Below are positions 32,685 through 44,321 of a DNA stretch of 64,000 nt, piece by piece. Every line of letters starts with the position of its first letter. Within the stretch, counting starts at the first letter, position 1. The notes beneath the pieces are model-generated. The model did not search any database. It saw only the letters and a program-made list of their open reading frames with translations, and had not been told where the DNA came from. Source of the DNA: Halichoerus grypus (Eukaryota; Chordata; Mammalia; Carnivora; Phocidae). The position numbers were made by a program, and so were the translations under genes. The stretch spans positions 8,008,001-8,072,000 of the forward strand of contig NC_135726.1 of the NCBI RefSeq assembly GCF_964656455.1, written 5' to 3'.

Positions 32685-32884
32685 ATCATGCATGAATGGA
32701 TAAAGAAAATGTCACACACAGGCACCCAGAATATTATCCAGCTGTAAAAAAAGAATCCTATGATTTGCAACCACATGAATGAATCTGGGGGACATTATGC
32801 TGAATGAAATAAGTCAGACACAGACAGACGCATTCTGTACATTCTCATTTCTATATGGGATCTGGAAAAAAAAAAAAAAAAAAA
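32685..32884 (+). mobile_element. L1 3'-end fragment with poly-A, plus strand
   Basis: 'gaatggataaagaaaatgtc', 'agaatattatccagctgtaa', 'aaccacatgaatgaatctgg' and 'gctgaatgaaataagtcaga' are the usual L1 3' ORF2/3' UTR text, ending in about 20 A. It adjoins an oppositely oriented L1 piece. Confidence 0.8.
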
Positions 32885-33316
32885 GGCAGAATCCTTCTTA
32901 CGCTTGCCAGGGAAAGCTCGGCCCTCTCCAAGTCCTTGAGCAGTGAGCGATACCGGCAACAGGCTCCTGCGTCTCTGTACAGCAGAACCCAACGAGCAAG
33001 ACAGGCAGCCCCTCTGCTTCACAAGCGAGGGTTCCCATTTCTCACAGCAGGCGCAAGACACACCTGTGAGGTGCCCACTTGTTGACGGGATGGAATGAGA
33101 GAAATAAGATAGACAATACATGTAAAATGTAAAAAGTTATAAAATCTCAACAACTGGAACTTGGCCTTGGTGACTGACCATTCTTTAAGACTCGTTTCGC
33201 TTCCTAATTATTCTGCTTGAGCTGGGGAACTGGTTTTCCTTGGAGTGGCCAGATTAGCTGCTGGGAGGGTTTAGCCGAGAGCTCTGACCCTCTAATTGCA
33301 CTTATCATGTACTAAT
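32885..33316. other. unassigned single-copy sequence
   Basis: No repeat recognised. A 108-codon minus-strand frame (32795-33121) partly reads the poly-A tract as poly-Phe and is not credible as a gene. Confidence 0.45.
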
Positions 33317-33317
33317 T

Positions 33318-33492
33318 AGCATTTAATAAGCAGCAACTGGGCACCTATACCTAAAACAATAAAGCAACCTCATCCCCACTTCAAAGATGAAGAAACTCAG
33401 ATTAAGGTGTTAACATCAGCCGTAATGAAGGGCCGCACATGGCTAATCGGAGTGAATGCCACAATCAGAACCCAGAGCCGCCCAATCTGGAA
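33318..33492 (-). repeat. MIR SINE, minus strand, diverged
   Basis: 'cagcaactgggcacctatac', 'atccccacttcaaagatgaa', 'gaaactcagattaaggtgtt' and 'atcagaacccagagccgccc' are recognisable antisense MIR text. Confidence 0.7.
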
Positions 33493-33847
33493 TCTGGTTC
33501 TGGGCCAGAGGCTTTGTAATTAGCCACTGTGATTCCTCTGAGTCCCTCCCTGGATGGAATAATTAATACAGGCAGAGTTTATTTCAACGGGAGCCAAGTC
33601 TCAGGTATCTAGATGTACGTTGCAAGGCCCCGGCAATCTTTTCTCCCTGGTGTGAGTTCTTGGGTATGGGAGACTCTGCAGAGTGCAGGGTGGGCCTCCC
33701 TGCCCCCTTGGCTTTGCCATAGGGCTCCTGACTTTGGTAGGCCAGAGTCAGACTGGGGAGCAGTTTGGCTGTCAGAGTGTCCCCGAAGCCTGTGCCAAGG
33801 ATTTAGTGACCAGTGGGTGACGTTTTATAATCCTTGCTTGATCCAAC

Positions 33848-34036
33848 ATTCTCAACTCGGACTTGATATCTACCTGGAGAATAGCATCAGCATCACCTAG
33901 AAACTTTACAGAGAAGAAATTCTCAGGCCTCACCCCAGATCCATTGAATCAGAAACTTTAGGAGTGGGTCCCAGAAATCTGCATTTTAATAAGCCCTCCA
34001 CTGAATTCTGACAGACACATTTTTGAGAAGTGCTGG
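33848..34036 (+). mobile_element. MER5A-type hAT-Charlie MITE
   Basis: 'tagcatcagcatcacctaga', 'aaattctcaggcctcacccc', 'gaatcagaaactttaggagt', 'aaatctgcattttaataagc' and the terminal 'ttttgagaagtgctgg' reproduce MER5A almost completely. 'attctcaac' at the left mirrors the right end as terminal inverted repeats. Confidence 0.88.
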
Positions 34037-34224
34037 CTTGGGCTTAAAACAGGAGCCCTCTTCATAGCTTAGGGTAGGAGTGGTGAGGAGCCCTCAGAGA
34101 TGGGCCATTCTGGAGCAAAGTCCTCCTGTGGCCCCCATCTAGCCTGTCACCTCTCACAGAACTGCTCGCACTTAGGGACTTTCCTGTAGACAACAGCTTT
34201 CTCATCTGCATGTTTCATATCTCC

Positions 34225-34472
34225 CCACTTTGTTCTCATAGTCAGCTCTGTACAGAATGTCCTTCCTCTTCCAGGAAGCCTTCCCAGACTGCTTTCTCTG
34301 TTTCAACAGTGCAAAATAGCCTGTGAGCTCTTACTGAAATTACTTGTCAGTCTTTCCCTAAACCATGCTGTCCAAATGGGCAGGCACACTGGGACTTGCA
34401 CATAGTCTGTCTTCCATGGCATTCTCCTAGTATGAATTCAGTGAATATTTTTTTCATTAATTTGAAGAACTT
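34225..34472 (+). repeat. L2 3' fragment, plus strand
   Basis: 'cttcctcttccaggaagcct', 'tcccagactgctttctctgt', 'ctgggacttgcacatagtct' and 'attcagtgaatatttttttc' follow L2 order to its 3' end. Confidence 0.65.
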
Positions 34473-35005
34473 ACCCAATGTCATATTTTCTTATTTTTAC
34501 CCTTTACTTTATTCCCCCATCCTTTTTTGGTCACATGTAGATCTTAATTTTTCCTCCACTTTGCTCCAATTTAAAAAGTCATAATACAAGTGTCTCTTCC
34601 CTTCAAGCTGGTTCTCTTTCCCCTCTGAGAAAGTCAATGATTAATAACTGGCTTTGCCGGACTCTTAGACACCATGTTGTCTCATCATTATTTTTCACCA
34701 GATCAGCATTTATTTACCAAGTGTCCACTTTGTACTAATAGAGAAATATATGAAAACACATTTCATAAATTGGTTCCATTCTTCTGATGTGCAGACCCTG
34801 GGCCGGGACACAGCCTTCAAAGAACTAAGATGACCCCGCCCCAGTTAGAGGCAGTTTGTCTGTATGATCCAGAGACTGCTTCCCTGGGCCAGATCCCAGT
34901 CCTGCAGGGAGCTAGGGAAGGCAGAAGCATGTGTGTTTGGGATGTCTAGAAAGGCTGATGGAGGAAGGCAGTCTTGAGAGCAACAAAGAGGATGCCCCCT
35001 TGGGG
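34473..35005. other. unassigned sequence
   Basis: A weak antisense L2 trace ('gcatttatttaccaagtgtc') lies near 34705. Nothing else recognised. Confidence 0.4.
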
Positions 35006-35007
35006 TT

Positions 35008-35390
35008 GAATGTTAGCAATTATTCATTTATTGAGCACCTACTCATCACTGGAGACCACTCTGGCATGAGCCCTTTCTGTAGGAATCTTAACCGTTTGGT
35101 TAGGAAGACAGGTCATTTAAACCCACAAGACTTAGGTGATTTGGTACATGTGGAAGAGAAATATGGAGGGCTCGCTCGGGGACGTTGGATCCATCCAGGG
35201 CAGTCCAGGCAATGCTCCTGGATAAAGTGACTTCTAAGTAAAGATCTGAAAGCTGAGTGGGAGTTCTCCAGGGAGGAGAAGGGAGTATAGAACAGACATG
35301 GGGTGATGTCCCATGAGAAGAGCAGATGCAGACTCAGAGGCACTGGAGAGAAGTTTCTTATGGCCAGGGCTAGGTGTGTGAGCTGCGAAG
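35008..35390 (-). repeat. L2 fragment, minus strand
   Basis: 'attcatttattgagcaccta' and 'gtaaagatctgaaagctgag' with 'gggagttctccagggaggag' are antisense L2 landmarks about 220 bp apart, as expected. The middle is diverged. Confidence 0.65.
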
Positions 35391-35409
35391 GGGCAATAGT
35401 GTAAGGAAG

Positions 35410-35576
35410 GGGTTCTCAGATTTGAATGTGCATCAGAAAACTCCAATTGCTTGGTCCCTCCCCTGCCCAGAGTTACTGATTCACTGGACCTGGGGTGGCA
35501 CCTGAGAATTTGCCTTTCTGACAAGTTCCTAGGTGCAGCTTAAGCCGCTGGTGAGGGGAGGTACACTTTGATAACC
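35410..35576. mobile_element. MER5-type hAT-Charlie MITE
   Basis: 'ggttctcagatttgaatgtg', 'catcagaaaactccaattgc', 'gggtggcacctgagaatttg' and 'tgacaagttcctaggtgcag' are typical. The ends 'ggttctcagatttgaa' and 'cactttgataacc' are a degraded inverted pair. Confidence 0.78.
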
Positions 35577-36724
35577 TCCGTCTAAGGGCAGGGAAGGTTG
35601 CCAACACATAAGGAGCTTGCATGACAGTTAACACCAATCTGGCCCTGTGAGGGGGGTCTACTATTGTTCTGATTTTAAAGATGAGAGAGAGAATCTATGA
35701 GGCTGAATCTTTGACCCCAGACCCCAGAACTGGACCATGCTTTTCCCCAACCACCTCATGTCTTAGGCCATCCATGAGATATGGACAGTGGAGTGGCCAT
35801 ATATGAAGACACTAGACCATCTTGCTGCTACTTAATAAGTGGCATTTCCAAGGGACCTGTGGGGGAGATGCAGAGGGGTAAGACAGTGAGCTACAGTTAG
35901 CCCATCTCTGCCCCATCCCCTTTGCCCCAGACAGGGCTAACACATGGGTAGAATTTTCCTGTGACGAGTCAAAGGAATGGATCCTGCGGTCTTCACACCA
36001 TTTCAGATGCAGCAGATCACTAAGACAAATGTCGAAAGGGTCAATAACATGGTAAAAGCTGATTATCAGCTATTTAATCTCTATTAAAGGTTTCACAAAC
36101 AATTCGAGTTTCTTGAAGGAAAAGGAAAGTCACCACTTTAGCATATGTACTTACTAATTGTGTGCCCCACACACAAACTAAGTGCAAAGTTAAATATGCA
36201 TACCAGATGATGATTTATTTCTAGATGCTGCATGAAAATAAGATTCATGTCAGAACTTCATAGGAAGTTCTATGGTCTTAGTTGATCTTATAGCAAGAGA
36301 TACCCCCATCTAGAAACACACCAGAGTTAAGAAGTGCCCCATCTCATTTAATACTCGTGGTAATCCCACAAGAGAGGTGCGGCATTGTCTCGGTTGTGTT
36401 ATGTTCTAAGGATGGGACCAGATCATACATGAGAATCACAGCACCCAACGCACAATACACCTTCAATAAGTGATGGCTAATAGTATAATTATTACTTCAG
36501 CATTTCAGCTTCATCTCTCCCTACGGCTTACTGTCCATGTTGATTTGGGCAGCTGTCTGTTTCTCTAAGGTTTAGGTCCTTTGTCTTTCAAATAGAAAGA
36601 TTGGGTGGAGAGACTATTTCAGAGGTTGCAAAACATTTCTGATTTTGGCTGAAGAGTGTTGTGTTCAAACAAAATCGTATGCAGAATGGATAAAAGTGGA
36701 GATCTTCTGGCTGGTTGCATAAAC
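35577..36724. other. unassigned sequence with MIR traces
   Basis: Weak MIR-like pieces occur near 35640-35740 (minus), 36340-36400 (minus) and 36440-36495 (plus, ending 'caataagtgatggctaatag'). All are too degraded for individual calls. The remainder is unassigned. Confidence 0.35.
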
Positions 36725-36865
36725 ACTCAGACTTTAAAGTCTCAGACTGTTTGACTTAATATCTCAGAGTCTTAGTTTTGTCTTCTGAAACATGGGACTG
36801 ATCACAGAACTGATGTCTAGGGTTGTGACAAACAGAGCATGTGCAGTGTGTTAGCTCAGACAAAG
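36725..36865 (+). repeat. MIR SINE, plus strand, diverged
   Basis: 'cttagttttgtcttctgaaa', 'catgggactgatcacagaac' and 'agggttgtgacaaacagagc' match the MIR centre and 3' part. Confidence 0.5.
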
Positions 36866-37774
36866 AGCCCATGTCTGCCCCCTCCAGTCTCTCCTGTTGG
36901 GGGAGGCCTCACTCTGACCCACCAGTCCTTGGGGCCGACTCACAACCACTGGAAAGATGCTCTCTAACACCGCTTCTGCCTTGAGGGGTGCAAGGGTGAT
37001 GATTGATGATGGGGCCTCTAGCAGGCAGACGAAGAGCATGTGCTCACAAGTGCTCAGAGCTCCTGTCAAACAGAATGGTAGGCTCAGCGAAGGCTACAAA
37101 TCAATGGGCTTTTCAATATGCCCAATATGTTTCCACGAAGATCCATCCCACTGGTGTGAGTCTTAGTAATAGCGAGATGGGGGGTGCTTTAAGGGGAGTG
37201 GGCTGGGCAGAGGAGACGGAAGCACACAAGGTTCTTTGTACAAGCATTTTTAGAAGCTGGGGGTCTTTTTCCTGCCCCAGAAGCTCAATTTATTGAGCTG
37301 AGTCAAATTACTGTACATCCTGACAGAGTCCTCGCCACCATTGATCAGCCCTGAAACTCTCCTCCGCATTACATCACCATTTCAAGAAAGAGCATGTTCT
37401 CAGAAATATGTGTGATCTGGGAATGACCCCTGGGCTGCATCCTGCCCACTTGGAGAGAAGGGCATTCTGGGAGATTGGCAATCGATGGGCCAGAGACACA
37501 CCTGAGCACAGAGGGTGGTTCCTACCTGGGCTGCTCTCAGTCAGTGCATGCCTGGCTAAGTGAGCCAGAGTGTGGCATCAATATGCCAGAGGAGGATTTT
37601 CCATACTGAACACAGGGATGAAAGGGATGAAGCAGAGCTTGGTCACGCTCTTTTGATTTTAAAATTGAGAATATTAACTTCTCAGCACCAGTTTGGATTT
37701 TGTAAGCATTGTGCAGGCTTTGGCCCTTGTTTGGTGTGTGTTGAATACTGCTACTTAATGATGTTTTAATGATG
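36866..37774. other. unassigned single-copy sequence
   Basis: About 0.9 kb with no recognised repeat. Short frames on both strands lack domain support. Confidence 0.45.
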
Positions 37775-37826
37775 GGTGTGTGTGTGTATGTGTGTGTGTG
37801 TGTGTGTGTATCTTTGTGTGTGTGTT
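37775..37826. repeat. interrupted (GT)n microsatellite
   Basis: GT-rich for about 52 nt with interruptions ('gtatg', 'tatcttt'). Confidence 0.93.
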
Positions 37827-37974
37827 TCTGAATGGCCAGATTAGCTGAGGATTCCTTTGAAAAAAAGAAAAAGTCTATATCTTATCACTTTTAAAATCAC
37901 TAGTCCAAGAATGGGATCTTGTTCCTGTTAGAAGTTCAGCAGATGTTTCTGAAAATTGGATTGAACTTTTAAAT

Positions 37975-38265
37975 TAATTTTGTATTATAGAAGTACAAAC
38001 TAATTGGATTTTTTTTAATATTCAGAAGAGTATAAGATAAAAAAGTTACCTGTTACCCCTTTCTCAACGTCCAAATATTGCCTAGAGGAAATCTCTGTTG
38101 GAAAGCTCTACAATGTGTATCTATCCATATATTTTATGTTATGTGTATGCACAAACTTATATAAGCACACACAATTATTCATTTACATTTCTTGAATAGA
38201 ATCATATTATATATACCATTTCTCAATATTTTTTTTTCATTTAACAATATTTGACTTGAAGTTGG
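37975..38265 (-). mobile_element. ancient L1 3'-end fragment, minus strand
   Basis: 'agataaaaaagttacctgtt', 'acccctttctcaacgtccaa', 'gaatagaatcatattatata' and 'ttcatttaacaatatttgac' match the antisense L1 3' end ('cccaccacccagaggtaacc ... atgggatcatactgtacat ... tcacttaacaatatatcat'). Confidence 0.65.
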
Positions 38266-38519
38266 ATGGAACCCCTGTCAGCTTTCAGGTGAAGGGAGGG
38301 GAAGTCATTATGAGCTGTCAGTGAAGTTGAACACAGGAGAAAGGCCAGTGTCTGTGCTACAAAGGGAAAGCAGGAAATCAAAACCCAAAGTGTGAGACAA
38401 AATAGAGGGAGGGACAGACCAGAGAAGAGAGAGTGCCAGGTCTGAGTGGGGTGAGCATGAGATGAAGAAACTACAGTCAAGTGTGACCAGCAGCCTTTGG
38501 TGGAGGTTGACAAGATAGA

Positions 38520-39065
38520 CCATGATGGGTGGCAGTTGTTCTCCAAAGGTGGCCCCCAGTGAGCCACACGTTCTGGCTCTCACCCCCTGGTGTAGTCCTT
38601 TCCATGTTGAATCTGGGCTGGCCTGCACTCCTATTGAACATGGGATGCAGAGGAAGTAAGGCAGTGTTGGTGTTCCAGCCCAGCCTTTAAGAAGACTGGC
38701 AGCTTCTGCTTCTGACTTCTTGAAATGTTCACTCCTGGGAGCCTTGAGACACTGTGTAAAAAGTCCAGCTGCTCAGTTGGAGAGACCGTGGGGTGAAGAC
38801 CATGTGGTAAGGCCACATAGAAAGAAAGAGCCCTGAGACAGCATGCACAAAGGAAGAGCCATTTCATGTCCCTGTCTTCAGACGAGTGCAGCCCCAGCCA
38901 CCAGCTGACTGTAACCGCAGGAGGGCCCCTCAGTGAGACCAGCCCAAGATCCACCTAGATGAGCCCAGTCAACCCACAGACCAAGAAATAATAAGGGGCT
39001 GTTCTTTTAAGGCACTGCACGTTGGGGGTAGTTTGCTTCACAGCACAGAGAACTAAACACATAGG
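38520..39065 (+). mobile_element. ERVL-MaLR-like solo LTR, plus strand
   Basis: 'aggtggcccccagtgagcca', 'ccctggtgtagtcctttcca', 'tgggctggcctgcactccta', 'agagaccgtggggtgaagac', 'gacgagtgcagccccagcca', 'aagaaataataaggggctgt' and 'gcttcacagcacagagaact' give the usual landmark order of an old MaLR/ERVL LTR. No internal proviral sequence follows. Family not assigned. Confidence 0.7.
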
Positions 39066-40440
39066 TAATGTCTTGAGTATGTGTTCGTTGCAGACCCAGA
39101 TGCTTTTTCAGGAAATAAAGACATTTGTGGGGAAAGGCCACTTGAAGTAAGGCTCTTGAACATCGCCTGAGTCTTGAACTTGCTCACTTCTGTGATCAGC
39201 ATCTTATGTCTTTAACTGAATTTGACTTTGGAATTCCTTTGAGAGACTAGGAAAAGGAAGATTCTGGTTTTACTCCTGGTGTTACTATCATAAATCCCTG
39301 GCCAGTGTTCCTTCTACCAAGGGTAGAAATGGACCTGTGTCTTCTTAAATGGAGGTACATGCCAGGAAAAGACAAGTGAGCAGACCTCAATCCACGGGTG
39401 TTTAGTAATTAGATATCAAAAAGTGTGGGGAAAAAAAACAAAGAAGAAAAGCATCAAGGCAATCTGAATGTCTCTATATATTCTGAAGAATATAATAATT
39501 TGCAAGCATATTACTTGTTTGGCCCCCTAGGACATTGGTTGACATAATTAGTTAATTCCTGAGAAGGGTTATGTGTGTGTTCTTTATTAATTGACATTTT
39601 TCTTTAACAAGGAACATAAGGACCAGGAAAAATTGTCATTATCAGAGAGTAATGGGTTTTCTTTTGAGAAGCCCATGTGTTTAACGAGGATAGCATCTTT
39701 CATCCTGCAGCATTCCAAAGGTATTTAGAAACTTTATGGGGCTTGAAATGGAGCCACCTCTGGCATGAAACCCGGGAACACCTCTCACCATTTGAGGACA
39801 GGATGTGCGGAATGCCAACCGAAACTACCCAGAGCACGTAATTACCAGCTGGAATTATCAGTTACCAACTGGAATGGATCCAGGCCCCGGGCTCAACTCT
39901 TGTGACAAACATCAAGGGCTATTTAAAGACCACACACAGTTTGACATCTTTGCTTTGGCCTCTTCACCATCTGGGACCCCAGAGCAGAGAGTGCATTAAA
40001 CAGATTAAGTCTCCCCTGATGGCTGATGTCGAGTTCTGACTCATACAGGATAGGCCTCAGAATCAGGCACATGAACCACGTTCACCCCTGCGGAACACCT
40101 GGTCTTGGGTACCAGCATTGAGCTTTGAAGAGAAGAGGGCTCTAAAATCCCTGATGCAGTCTCCTTTATCTGTTCTAGGGCAGGACGCCACCATATCAAG
40201 CCAGCCAGGCACCTGGAATTATGGAGAATTATCTACATGCAGAGAGATGTAGGGATGTTGAAGGATGAACAGAACAACTTGAGAGATAGAAAGAGATAGA
40301 TATGCAAGTGTGTAACTCACATGTGTGGCTTGGGTGTGAACATGTGCATCTGAGTATGATCAGGAATATCCATGAGTTGGGGATTTATCTGTGAGTTCAT
40401 ATATTGGCTGTGCCTATGTGGTTTTGAGTTCATTTGTTTG
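39066..40440. other. repeat-poor interval
   Basis: About 1.4 kb without a recognised transposon. At 39837-39880 there are near-duplicate phrases 'taccagctggaatta' and 'taccaactggaatgg' next to 'taattacc', a homeobox/E-box-like mix. The frame at 39805-39999 (64 codons) has no domain. It might contain a conserved regulatory element. Confidence 0.4.
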
Positions 40441-41625
40441 TTTTTTAGTTTTATTTATTTGTTCAGTGGAGAGCTATTGCCCGACAGCAACAACACAAAG
40501 CAGAGCAAAATAAATAAGACTTAGTTCTCTGAAGCATGTAGTCAAGTAATAGGCGAGAGAAGCAATCAGGCAATTCTGATCCATTGTGATAAAAGTGTAA
40601 AGCAGTTAGTTACAAGTGAGTTTCTTAGTGTGAACACCTCTGTCCAATGGCGTGTATGTTAGAAGGTGTAAACCTGCAATATGGTGTGTTTGGAAAATAA
40701 CAAAAGTTTGCCAAGTGGCTGAGGAACATTTGGGGCCATTGGAGCACTTTATGGTGAAGTCAGGGTCATGAATGGACCCTCAGAGATGTGCATGGGTGGT
40801 GGGACAGGAAGGTCTTCACACAACACCGTACAGCTAAGTTTTCTGGCCACGGGATCTTCACGCCCATCTCTCCTCATGGCTAAGTTAGCGTGGACTGTGC
40901 ATTTTGTATCCAGAAGAGAGGGAACAACATGTTTGTTACTGAAAGTAAGATTGTGGTACATGAAGGGATGAAGTGCTGTGTGTGTGTGTGCGTGTGTGTG
41001 TGTGTTTCCTTGTCTGGTCCTCAAATTACTTTTTGGGTCCGAAAAAACCTGGGGATATGAGGTTTTTGCAGGCTTCTGCTTCTAGATGTGCCCACTGTCA
41101 TTTGGGTTAAGTAGATCATGTAGGAAAAGGGAAAAGAAGGGGATAGAAATTCACACTTATGTCATGCCACCAGCTCCCAGGCACTAAACAGAGCAAATTC
41201 CCCCTTGTTGTCTCTTTTTAACCTCCTGAGACTCCTTCCAGGGAGGTGTTAGCATGCCCACTTCCAGTCAAGGAGACCGGCTGAGGCAGGTGACATGTTT
41301 GATACATTTCTGTTTCTGCCTTTTTCCTCTCCTCATCGCTGTAGGCCCTGGATTTCTGGTCACAGTCTCTAAAGTTCAGAGCCCTTCTCACCTGGAGCTC
41401 CTCACCTGCACCACAGAACCCAGAAAATGATTTGAATGACTATTTCCCCAAGTCATCCAAGGATGATACATGACTAGAACTGTTCTAGATGCAGAAAGGA
41501 GAAGGGCACTCATCGCATGCAATGGATGGCATAGAGCATGATTCTCTTAGAAACCCCAGCTCTTCCAGAGGCTTCTAGAGTGAAGTTCCTGAAGCAAGGC
41601 TTGATGCAAGCTCATCTCCTTTAGA
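40441..41625. other. unassigned sequence with a short GT tract
   Basis: A GT-rich tract lies at 40977-41005. A weak antisense MIR trace ('taacctcctgagactccttc') lies near 41210-41290. Otherwise unassigned. Confidence 0.4.
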
Positions 41626-41629
41626 AAAA

Positions 41630-41958
41630 TCCTCTGTGGCTCACCACTGACTTCCCTTGGCTCTTTCCTTACCCTTTTTGGAGGTGTCCTTTTAATGCCA
41701 CCTCTTCAGGGATCCCTTCCTAATGTAGATGTCCCTGCTCCCATCAGTCTCTGCACTGTAGTCATTTCCTCCCCAGGAATTACTACCAACAACATTTAAA
41801 GTGCTTAGCTATTTACTTTCCTCTTCTCTGTCTCCTCTTACTGCTAGGGCAATTTCATGAAGGGCAGGGTTAATCTTTCTTGTTCACTCCTGGATCGCCG
41901 GCATACAGCATGGGTATGTAGTATGTTCTCAGTAAATATTGGTGGGGTTGATTATCAA
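41630..41958 (+). repeat. L2 3' fragment, plus strand
   Basis: 'atgccacctcttcagggatc', 'ccttcctaatgtagatgtcc', 'gggcaatttcatgaagggca', 'tggatcgccggcatacagca' and 'gttctcagtaaatattggtg' cover about 330 bp to the L2 3' end in correct order. Confidence 0.78.
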
Positions 41959-42875
41959 TTAATACTAGGATTTATCAAGCCCTCAGAAGAATCTCGAATC
42001 TATAAAACTAAATAGTTATTTATAATGCACATGCACGAACGCATGCACATCCCAGAAACATCTGTGTCTGCATTTTTTCCCTCTTTTTTTTTGTCAACTT
42101 CCTGAACTTAGCACACCCAGAATCTGCTCTTGCCGAAAAGCAGGATCATAAATATTCAGCCCGGTTTATCTCTGCCTGCGAAGATCATGTTAGCCCAAAG
42201 GCCCCCACACAGTCTTGCGGGAAGAACAGCCATCTCTGGATGAATGGCAGGAAGCCCACAGCTGGGGGGTGGGAAGGGATGGAGAAGGAGGGGACGGAAA
42301 AGGAAACAGTCCCCCATTCGTGCCACTGAAAGAATGATGGGTGCATCTCCCAGATATTGATAGCGATCTGCTTGGCCATTAAAATTGACAGAGTTTGTCA
42401 CAGCCAGGCTGTAGCTCCAGCAGGAGTAGCAAACGGGAGCATTTGGGAAGGGCACACACTAGCAGCGCTGGAGGGATGGGCTGTTGGGACACGGTGGTTT
42501 TCCAAGGCAGTGGGGCATGCCCAGGCACGCAGCCCCCACACCACGCTCAGGCATGCACGTGGAGCAGCCCACTTGTGATGAAATTGGACCTCGCAGAGCC
42601 CCGAGGAATCAGAGAGCTGCTCCATGGGCCCTTCAACATGTGGCAATTGGATTTCATTTTTATTTGTCAGATTGTGTGTTCTGATTTCACTCAGTGCTAA
42701 AACAAATATTGCAACATCCATCCGTGAATACCTAAAAAATTAGAATGTCTATAATATGTATGCACACACTGCATGTGTATATCTATATATTTCCTCTCCT
42801 AATCAAGCCATAATGATGTCCTGACAATAGCTAATGTTCCCTAAAGCTGTGGCTGGCGCACTGCAAAGCGGTTGA
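41959..42875. other. unassigned single-copy sequence
   Basis: About 0.9 kb with no recognised repeat. Overlapping frames of around 100 codons on both strands (42156-42721) suggest a stop-poor GC-rich patch, not a gene. Confidence 0.45.
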
Positions 42876-42877
42876 TG

Positions 42878-43046
42878 GGTAGGGTTGCCAGATTTAGAAA
42901 ATAGAAACTCAGGGAACCAACTAGGTATAAGTATGTTTCAAATACTGCATGGGACATACTTATGCTCAATGATTTTTTTGTTTGTTTTCATTATCTGAAA
43001 TTAGAATTTAACTGGGCATCCTGTATTTTATCTGGCAAACCATTTA
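42878..43046. mobile_element. palindromic MITE
   Basis: Begins 'gggttgccagatttagaaaa' and ends 'tgtattttatctggcaaac'; the two are diverged inverted repeats. Perfect inner arms 42927-42936 (ataagtatgt) and 42954-42963 (acatacttat) flank a 17-nt loop. I recognise it as a widely dispersed, nearly palindromic DNA transposon derivative; family not assigned. Confidence 0.78.
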
Positions 43047-43047
43047 C

Positions 43048-43500
43048 ACGTGTATTTGTTTCTGAAGGATGCTATAACAAATTACTACACACTGGGTGGC
43101 TTGAAACCACAGAAATTTCTTCTCTCACAGCTCTGGAGGCCAAAAGTCTGAAATCCAAGTGTCAGCAGAGTCGTGCCCCCAATGAGACTCTGAGAAGAAT
43201 CTTCCCTTGACTCTTTCTAGCTTCTGGTGGTGACCAGCAATCCTTGGCTTGTGGGCACATCACCCCAATCTCTGCCTCTCCTCTCTGGTCACAGGGAGCT
43301 CTCCCTGTGTTTCCCTGTCTCCGTCTTCTGTCTTCTCCTAAGGACACCAGTCATAAAGAATGCAGGGTGTACCCTACTCCAGTATGACCTCACTTTAATG
43401 ATTACATCTGCAATGACCCAATTTTCCAAGAAGTTCTGAGATACTGGGGGTTAGGACTTAAACATATCTTTTGGGGAGACATAATTTATCCCATGACTTG
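43048..43500 (-). mobile_element. MLT1-type (ERVL-MaLR) solo LTR, minus strand
   Basis: Antisense landmarks: 'ggatgctataacaaattact', 'tgggtggcttgaaaccacag', 'acagctctggaggccaaaag', 'ctttctagcttctggtggtg', 'caatccttggcttgtgggca', 'tttaatgattacatctgcaa' and 'gggggttaggacttaaacat'. Nearly full length and adjacent to the palindromic MITE. Confidence 0.9.
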
Positions 43501-43544
43501 GGTTTATCTTATTTATAATTTTTAGGATAACTTGATTCTGGTTC

Positions 43545-43690
43545 ATTATGAAGAATCCTCTTTAACATACGAGAAACTGGGTCCCAAATGGTGTAAACAA
43601 CCTGCTCAAGGTTTGCACAGCTATAAGGAGGTCTTGGTGAGACCCAAAGCCAGGCAGCTCAGGCAAAGAGCCTTTGCTGGTAGTTGCTAC
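43545..43690 (-). repeat. MIR SINE, minus strand, partial
   Basis: 'acgagaaactgggtcccaaa', 'caacctgctcaaggtttgca' and 'cagctataaggaggtcttgg' are the right half of an antisense MIR. Confidence 0.62.
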
Positions 43691-43719
43691 TCAGCAGGGC
43701 CTCTAGAGAGGTGAGTCGT

Positions 43720-44320
43720 GCCCAACATGAGGAATGAGAACTCAGAGCTGTGGCCTCGGGTCAGAACAGGCTCCTTGTGGCCTGGCCATGGGTCACTCCC
43801 TAGCCCTCTTTGGCTCAGGGTCCTGATGTCAAAAATGAAAAGATTTTGCTAAAGCTGCTGTGTTGTCCACCCCTGAGCCACAGCCACACGTGGCAAAGGA
43901 GCACCTGAAGTGGGGCTAGTTGGAGTGGAGAGTGCTTACATGTCAAACACGCCCTGGGTTTCAAATACACACTCCAAACAGAGCAAAAGAACTCATCAAT
44001 AATTGACATTGACCACATGTTGAATTAATAGTAATTTGGATATGTGGGGTTAAATAAAACATCTTGCTAAAATTAATCCACAAATTTATTTTTGCTTTTT
44101 AAAATGTCATACTTTAAGAATATTTTTCAGTCATTATTTTTATTAACATTTTTTTCTTTCATATCATTTAAATATTTTATGCATGGCTCATGCTAGCTTA
44201 GATCATTAAGTCTCAGGTCATGTGTTGGCTTTTTTAAAAAAGTTGTTTGTCTTTAACTTTGGAACCCTTCATTCAAGCACAACATAGGGTATACTCAAAA
44301 AATTAATTTTATTTATGTAA
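43720..44320. other. unassigned sequence
   Basis: A possible AT-rich fragment of the same MITE type as at 22.0 kb ('ttaaataaaacatcttgcta') lies near 44040-44110. Otherwise nothing recognised. Confidence 0.35.
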
Positions 44321-44321
44321 T

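Noticed and set aside
42156..42721. Cluster of 64-107 codon frames on both strands as a possible gene
   Set aside because: All frames are open because the patch is GC-rich and poor in stop codons; none has a domain.
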